A DNA stretch of 64,000 nt, from contig CAUYLG010026753.1 in assembly GCA_963573385.1 (NCBI GenBank), forward strand, positions 24,047 through 88,046, given 5' to 3'. Shown here one piece after another: positions 56,230 to 64,000 of the stretch. The translations under genes and the position numbers were made by a program. This DNA is from Cacajao melanocephalus (taxonomy: Eukaryota > Chordata > Mammalia > Primates > Pitheciidae). How positions within the stretch are numbered: position 1 is the first letter of the stretch; every line of letters begins with the position of its first letter. Under the pieces are notes generated by a model. That model searched no databases. It saw only the letters and a list, made by a program, of their open reading frames with translations, and was not told the origin of the DNA.

Positions 56230-56975
56230 TGAGAGTTTAGGAATAGCCAACTCTTCACCTTTCTTTGTCTGAAAATGTCTTTAAGTTGCCCTCTTTGATG
56301 AATGAAGGCATAGCTAAAAGTAGAATTTTGGGTCCGTAATTATTTATCCTTTACATTTTGAAGATATTATTCCATTGTCTTCTGGATTCTATTGTTGTGT
56401 CAAGTCTGCAGGCAGTTCAGTTGTTAATAAACTCTTGCTCCCAGGGTCATGCAAGTGCCTCCTTAAGTTTTGCATCCTTTGTGCCTCATTGCCTCATCTT
56501 TCTCCTGCCCCTGCTACCTGTTTGGTATTCTGTGAGCTCTTTCAATCTGAGGTCTTTCATCTTTCTTTAATTCTTGGGTATATATCATTATTTTATCAAA
56601 TAATTCCTGGCCTTCCACTATTTCTTCTTAGTTCTGGTGTTGATACTTCCACCTTCCATGTCTCTGAGCTTTTCTTTAATATTTTCATTTCTTTATATTT
56701 TCCTGCTGCCTTCTGGGACAGCATCTCAGTCTGATTTTCTAGTTTATGATTCTTGTTTAGACCATCTATTTTTTTGTTTCAACTGTTGTATTTTTTTATT
56801 TCTAACATTTTATATGATTCCTTTTTATGACCTGTTCTTGCTCATATTAACAATACCTTCTCTGTATCTTTGAGGATATTTGTTATGCTTATTTTAAATC
56901 CTTGGTGTATTGGTTCTGATACTTCTGCTTCACACAGCGTATGTTTTAAATTTTTCTTTCTTTTATGGTCAAATG
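56230..56975 (-). mobile_element. Old L1-type LINE (minus)
   Basis: tgtctttaagttgccctctt, aaaagtagaattttgggtcc, gatattattccattgtcttc, tctattgttgtgtcaagtct: antisense L1M-type relic. Open frames at 56,358-56,873 are hydrophobic chance frames in it. Confidence 0.55.
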
Positions 56976-56979
56976 TTTG

Positions 56980-57675
56980 GTAGATCATGTTCCCCTAGGG
57001 GAATCAGTAGCCCTGTGCAGGCAAAGGCTGAAGACCAGGGTCTGGTTTGTGTGCCTCTCACTAAATTTAAGGAAAGAAAATGAGGCTCAGGCTGGAGAGC
57101 TTCTTATACCACAAACCCTATTTTGACCACTGTTATTTGCTGTCACTCTACCAGGCTGGTCCTCTAGTCAGGAATCCACCCTACCACCCTTAAACTGTTT
57201 TTTAAAAGCCATCACTGAGAGAAGGCAGTATCCTCATGCTTTTAATTCACCAACACTGCGGTAATGTTGGAGGAAGAAATGCCCAAGGGGGCAACACGGA
57301 CTCGTTTTCCTCAGCTCCTTATCCTGGAAGAACTTCTGAGCTTTTCTGATATTACTGTGTTGACAACAGATGGCTAGGCAGTTGCTACCAGTTTCTGTGG
57401 CCCTGGGCAAGCATGATCTTCCCAAGGCAATGTGAGGGAAAGTCAAGAGCAGATTTTAAAACTCTACCCCAACCTCTTCTCTCTTGGCTGCGTCTGACCT
57501 TTCTACCCTCCAGCCCAAACTGCCACCAACCCCTTATACCAGTTCACTAAAGCCTTTGGGTTTCTCACAGTTTTTCTGATAGTTCGGATTCCTGCTTCTT
57601 TCTCCTGCCATGGTTTCTCCTTTTGTCAGGATACAGAAAAGCTGACCCTTTGTTAACTTTGAAGAACTACATAAT
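56980..57675. other. C2orf73 intron 3, nothing assigned
   Basis: No gene or repeat recognised. Confidence 0.4.
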
Positions 57676-57679
57676 GTGA

Positions 57680-57900
57680 CCCTAGCATCCTAGAGACTTT
57701 ACAAACACTGCCCTTAATTTTCACAATTCCAAAAGCAAATTATTATTTTCTTCATTTTAGAGAGGAGGAAATCAAATATCAATGAAGTCCGGTGATTTTT
57801 TTTCAAAGTCACACAACTAGGAAATGTGGTAAAGCCAGAATTTGAAAACATGTCTATCTCATCCCCAAATCCATGCTTTGGATACTTCATTAACGCCACC
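57680..57900 (-). repeat. MIR SINE
   Basis: cattttagagaggaggaaat, caaagtcacacaactaggaa, gtaaagccagaatttgaaaa. Confidence 0.7.
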
Positions 57901-58384
57901 TATTAATGCCTACATTTAGAGCCATGACATTTTGTTTATCCACGAAATTATGAAACGTGTTCAAACACACTAATGTTCTGTGAGCTGGACCATGGTATTC
58001 ATCAAAAAAATGGTCATCTTTTCCCACTTGATAGAAAAAAATAAAAGTTATGGATAGAATTTTCTCGGTGTCATGCTTATTATATCTTTGCACTGTTTTC
58101 TGTGTGCTAGCAAGCCATAAAAGAAAGGTAGTAATTAAGTAGAACATGAGTTTTGAGCAGTTGACTGCAATTAGAAATCAAGAAAATGTTAACAGTTAAC
58201 TTTTTTTAATACTGCTAACTGGGAAAAGATTGCCATTTTATATCACGTAATGTTTAAGTATTTGCATACTCATCATTCTTGCTAATAAAATTAGTTTATA
58301 ACAATGTCTGAATATCAAAGTGAATTCATTAATGCTTAATAAATGTAAATTTACTAACATTTTTTCTTATGCATTCTCCTAATT

Positions 58385-58590
58385 TTAAAGATGTGATTTT
58401 TAAAAATCAAATTTTATTTTTTAATTATTAATATATGCATGTAGCACAAAATTCAAATGGGACAAAAAGATATACAGTGAAAACTGAACCCACTTCTCCC
58501 CACCTCTGTTCTCCAGTTCCCCAGTTCTCTTTCCCTACAATAACCACTGTTACCAGTTTCTTACATTAGCATTTCATAGATATATTAGGT
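58385..58590. repeat. Interspersed repeat relic, LINE-like
   Basis: cacaaaattcaaatgggaca, aaaagatatacagtgaaaac, ccactgttaccagtttctta is a familiar repeated motif string; the family is not assigned. Confidence 0.4.
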
Positions 58591-58722
58591 GTACATAAAC
58601 TCCTATGTACATATTTTTTAAGGGAGAAATTATTTTCCTTGATAGAATTTTACTTCACTAAACTTTTTTGATTGCAGGCAGCAGTACTGAAAGTTGCTCT
58701 GATTCTTTAAATAACCTTCCCT

Positions 58723-59408
<686 letters not shown>

Positions 59409-59696
59409 TAAAAGTGATTTTTAAAGGATTTAATACTCTTACAAATTTTCAGAGCCTCTGTTATTGGGTGAAATGAAAAGAATTACATGTTCAACTACAA
59501 CTGTAGCAGCCCTAGAGTCTTCCAATGTATTCCATAAGTGCTGGCTTCAGCATAGAATTTCTAGTCCACGGCCATAGCCACTTGGCCACGACTATAGATA
59601 CAACACAGAATTTCTCATACTCTTTCTAGTAGTAAAAAGTTAACAAATTATAATTATGCTTTCCCTAAAACTTATTGGTATCTGTGTAAAAAGCAT

Positions 59697-59936
59697 AGTG
59701 GTGTAGCCATGGCTCACTGCAGCCTTGAACTTTCGGGCTCAAGCAATCCTCCCACCTTAGCCTTCCAAATAGCTGGGATTTTAGGCACATGCCATCATGC
59801 TTGGCTAATTTTTTGTAGATTTGGGGTCACACCATGTTCCCCAGGCTAGTCGTAAACTCCAGGGTTCAAGCAATCCTCCTGTCTTGGCCTCTCAAGGCAT
59901 TCTGGGATTACAGGCATGAGCCAGCATGCCTGGCCA
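59697..59936 (-). mobile_element. Alu fragment (AluJ-like)
   Basis: gccatggctcactgcagcct to gagccagcatgcctggcc, lacking the tail end. It lies 270 bases upstream of exon 4. Confidence 0.92.
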
Positions 59937-60156
59937 TATTGAATTAATATTAATTTAATATTAGTTTTTAAAATTACTAATAATTCCACATGTGGAGCTA
60001 ATTTGGCTATTTTGATTTGGTTCTTTTCATGGAGAAAGAATGGTGAATCCATTCTATTTATTATTTAGATGTGTATAAATAATCTTGCATACTTAAAGAA
60101 TTTAGTTTTGTTACCATATTTTATAAAGCATATTAATACCGATTATATTTCCATAA

Positions 60157-60333
<177 letters not shown>

Positions 60334-60490
60334 TAGAATTAATTATTTAATATTTTAAGAGAGTAGATTTGTAATAGAACTTTACACCTTTTCAAGTCAC
60401 AATTATCTTTCTAAAAGTCTATTTAAACAAACTTCTGTAGTTATTAATAGAATCTTAGTCACATGCCATAGTAAAATGTAAGGAATAAAA

Positions 60491-60652
60491 TTATCCTGGT
60501 ATGGTGGTGCCACCTGTAGTCCCAGCTACTCAGGTGGGTGAGGGGGAAGGATTACTTGAGCCCAGGAGTTTGAGGCTGCACTGAGCCATAATTGCACTAT
60601 TGTATTCTAGCCTGGGTGACACAATGAAACCTCATTTCAATCAATCAATAAA
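60491..60652 (+). repeat. Alu right-monomer fragment
   Basis: tcctggtatggtggtgccac, ggagtttgaggctgcactga, ctagcctgggtgacacaatg. It lies 172 bases downstream of exon 4. Confidence 0.88.
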
Positions 60653-60725
60653 AACATAATAATTTGAACCAGTCTTTGGAATTTGGTCTACTTATTGAAA
60701 TAATTTGTGTAAAATAATATCAAAA

Positions 60726-60843
60726 CATGCTGGATACAGTGACGTGATGCCTGTAGTCCCAGCTACCCTGAAAGCTGAGGCAGGAAGATCACTTGAGCCA
60801 GGAGTTTGAGGCCAGCCTGGACAACATAGCAAGGACCCTTTTC

Positions 60844-60875
<32 letters not shown>

Positions 60876-60878
60876 TAA
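60726..60878 (+). repeat. Alu left-monomer fragment with (AAT)n tail
   Basis: catgctggatacagtgacgt to caacatagcaaggacccttt, then (AAT)10 or so at 60,844-60,873. FLAM-like. The low-complexity Ile run in the minus frame here is the AAT array. Confidence 0.85.
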
Positions 60879-60879
60879 A

Positions 60880-61810
<931 letters not shown>

Positions 61811-62005
61811 ATTACCTTCTTCCGATAAAAGTATAATTCCTGGAATATAGGGGAATTTCACAATCCTCATCTTGGCCCTCACATTTACTTTTTTTGTTAT
61901 CAGTAACCTCGGAACATACTATTTATGTAAATGGAAAAAGAGAAAAAAAGGCAATTATAATACAACCAAATGTTATTAATAAAAGCGGTCTCCAGTAGGT
62001 GATTG
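61811..62005 (+). other. C2orf73: C2orf73 3' UTR
   Basis: Non-coding sequence between the stop and the AATAAA at 61,978. No repeat is recognised in it. The 3' end is estimated from hexamer spacing. Confidence 0.6.
61978..61983 (+). terminator. C2orf73: C2orf73 poly(A) signal AATAAA
   Basis: Canonical hexamer 168 bases after the stop, in ttAATAAAagc. Other AATAAA copies overlap the stop (61,806) and lie at 62,903; either could give minor isoforms. Confidence 0.65.
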
Positions 62006-62104
62006 AGACATTGCTTCTACATCACATTCTTTATAAATACAACTTTGTTTTGCACAAAAATGAACATAATTAACAAATATAACAAGACTTTTAGAAGAGA
62101 GGCC

Positions 62105-62315
62105 CTGTTAGACGGTCATGAGTGGCAGCTTTGGAATCAAACAAACTAAAGTTGGAATGTTGGCTTCACTTCATTCCTTGAGCTGTGTGACCTTGGGTAA
62201 GTTACTTAACCTCGCTAGACTTCAGTTTTCTCAACTGTAAAATTAGGAAAATAGCAACTGCTTAAGATTATTGAGCATGAGATTATGCATGTCGATCAAT
62301 AAGTGGTCAATGTAA
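62105..62315 (+). repeat. MIR SINE (long copy)
   Basis: gtggcagctttggaatcaaa, gagctgtgtgaccttgggta, agttacttaacctcgctaga, ttttctcaactgtaaaatta. Confidence 0.85.
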
Positions 62316-62465
62316 TCATATCATCACTGCTACTATAATTCAATTTTCAATTTAAGGATAATGTTCTCCTACATATTTAAATTTTCCTCCTTATTCTAAA
62401 ACTTAGAACTCTTCCATATATAATTAAGAGTGTGAAAATCTAAAAATATCTCTGCCAGTACAAGA

Positions 62466-62493
62466 TGCACACACAGACACAGACACAGACACA

Positions 62494-62530
<37 letters not shown>

Positions 62531-62535
62531 ACTTA
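62466..62535. repeat. (ACACAG)n / (CA)n microsatellite
   Basis: cacagacacagacacagaca passing into an uninterrupted CA run. Likely polymorphic. Confidence 0.95.
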
Positions 62536-62623
62536 ATCCAAAGACATATGGGTACTTAGAATATTGAAGTATTTTCCAAATTGTTTTCTGTTTTACTCAG
62601 ATCATTTCTAGTATCAACTCAAC

Positions 62624-62700
62624 CTTTGCTTTTTAGATGAGTTTAGTAAGGATTGATTCTACTTTGCTTTTTGGGTGAGTTTGGTAAGGATTAATTCCGC
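62624..62700. repeat. 38-bp tandem duplication
   Basis: CTTTGCTTTTTAGATGAGTT at 62,624 and CTTTGCTTTTTGGGTGAGTT at 62,662; both go on to taaggatt-aatt. Confidence 0.9.
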
Positions 62701-62930
62701 TTCCAATCTGGTGTGTTTGTGTGCCACAATGTATCTACTATAAGATATGTTATATTGCATACAATTGGAAGTAGGTGGAGTATTCCTGTGCTATAAAGAG
62801 TATTTACAAATTTCCATGGAGAAATATCAGCTGCTCACTATTTGCAGTATTGAGGAGACTACAGCTATATCTTTATCCCTTTATCCTCCACAATGAAATT
62901 TTAATAAACTGCGAAAGAATAAATTTCATT

Positions 62931-63025
62931 ATTATATATTTTTGTGTTGGGGACTTCTAGTTCTTATATATAATATAAAAATATTATATATTTTTGTGTT
63001 GCCACTTCTAGTTCTATATATTGCT
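62931..63025. repeat. 52-bp tandem duplication
   Basis: ATTATATATTTTTGTGTTG at 62,931 and 62,983, each followed by CACTTCTAGTTC or near. Confidence 0.9.
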
Positions 63026-63478
63026 AGTATTTATCTTGGAGCTCTTTCCTTGTCAACACATGTAGGCTATCTCGTTATTTTAATAGCTCCATAGTCTTCA
63101 ACAGCAAAGGTACTGGAAAAATCAGAATGCAAGTTTTGGTATGAGGGCAGGGAAGAGAGAGGTTGTTAGCACGTTTGGAAAAAGGTCTTAAAGTCTAGGG
63201 ACTTGAATTTTTGCACTCATTGGAACAGAGATGGAACATCATGTCCTCCAAAGTAGGAAGACAGAATTGAAACCTGCACAAAGGTAGAACTCTCGAATGG
63301 CTGGCCTGTCAGTACAAGGCAGACTCCGCTCCACTCATATAATCAGAAGATAGCAAGGAAGTTTGCCTCTGCCTGGAGCTATAGATAGCATATAAACTCT
63401 GCGAAAAAGTAAAACCCCAAGTTTGTACCACGTTCCAGTTAGGAATATGAATTCACATGTAAGCCTTCTCTTAGGACA

Positions 63479-63487
<9 letters not shown>

Positions 63488-63511
<24 letters not shown>
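63488..63511 (+). repeat. A24 homopolymer
   Basis: Uninterrupted A run. No SINE body upstream that I recognise. Confidence 0.9.
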
Positions 63512-63690
63512 TCCTACTAGTGGTACCGCTGAAGTGCCTGACAAAAGCAAATGCAAAACCCCCCTGGAAAGATGGTTTCATGATCAACACAAAAAAGGAA
63601 TCCCTGCTAAAGACAGTCACAAACAAAAATTACAAATCATACAAAGAAGAAAACCAAAGTGAGCAAGAGTCTGCAGTACAAAAGAATGAC

Positions 63691-63762
63691 TATAATTTCA
63701 AAACTGGAGATAAAAGAATTAAAACATATAATTTTAAATCTGGAGATAAAAGAATGAAAACA
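63691..63762 (+). repeat. 36-bp tandem duplication
   Basis: TATAATTTcAAAaCTGGAGA at 63,691 and TATAATTTtAAAtCTGGAGA at 63,727, both followed by taaaagaat. A 12-codon unit in the plus frame 63,520-63,774, which otherwise shows no likeness. Confidence 0.9.
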
Positions 63763-63918
63763 CTTTCAATTTGAATATCCTTGCTGTTTTTCTACCCTAG
63801 AAAATTTTATTATGTTGCCTTTTCTGTTATTTCCATCTCCTCCATTCTTTCTCTTCCCTCATTCTGGGACAGCTATTAGCTAAATGTTAGAACATTTGGA
63901 TCTATTGTCTATGTCTCT

Positions 63919-63921
<3 letters not shown>

Positions 63922-64000
<79 letters not shown>
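63922..64000. repeat. (TC)n(TG)n compound microsatellite
   Basis: About 21 TC then at least 17 TG, running off the window end. Confidence 0.97.

Noticed and set aside
63423..63774. Lys-rich overlapping frames with a tandem repeat near the end of the window
   Set aside because: The first frame only crosses the A24 run and the second only the 36-bp duplication. No upstream splice acceptor or homologue supports coding.

Overview
The window is nuclear DNA of a simian primate. Alu elements make up much of it, several with intact target-site duplications. It also holds many L2 and MIR relics, MER5A copies, MaLR LTRs (MST/THE1-like and MLT1) and old L1 pieces. Genes are sparse and intron-rich, and there is one CpG island. 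A few Alus have the 'cacgaggtca' form of the AluY/AluSc group, which fits a catarrhine, but I cannot name the species. There are no bacterial operons, CRISPR arrays or phage genes. Nearly all open frames on both strands are chance frames inside repeats.

Two protein-coding genes are recognisable, both on the + strand. (1) Positions 1-12,781 are the end of a long intron of ACYP2 (muscle-type acylphosphatase), followed by its last coding exon (12,782-12,896), 3' UTR and poly(A) signal (13,213). (2) A complete five-exon gene, C2orf73, starts in the CpG island at 37,762 and stops at 61,810. All splice phases fit and the joined frame codes for 287 residues. This gene order matches human 2p16.2 (ACYP2, C2orf73, then SPTBN1) as I recall it.

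Layout: 1-13.2 kb is ACYP2 intron, terminal exon and 3' UTR. 13.2-37 kb is intergenic; it includes a 2-kb L2 split by a 30-bp minisatellite (20-22 kb), an old L1 (22.3-24 kb) and a two-LTR MaLR provirus (31.4-33.8 kb). 37.3-37.8 kb is the CpG-island promoter, with an RFX X-box and an NRF1-type site. 37.8-62 kb is C2orf73. 62-64 kb is intergenic, with a cluster of short tandem duplications and microsatellites.

I did not find a novel system. The most useful observations are the X-box 87 bp upstream of the C2orf73 start codon, which points to a ciliary or sperm-axoneme role for an uncharacterised protein; the weak exon 2 donor with a short in-frame read-through; exon 4 bracketed by inverted Alus; a 3 x 13-bp perfect E-box array created inside an MLT1 LTR; and the provirus with a 206-codon open frame. 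Repeat boundaries were read by eye and are good to roughly 5-30 bases. Subfamily names are best matches from memory, not database results.
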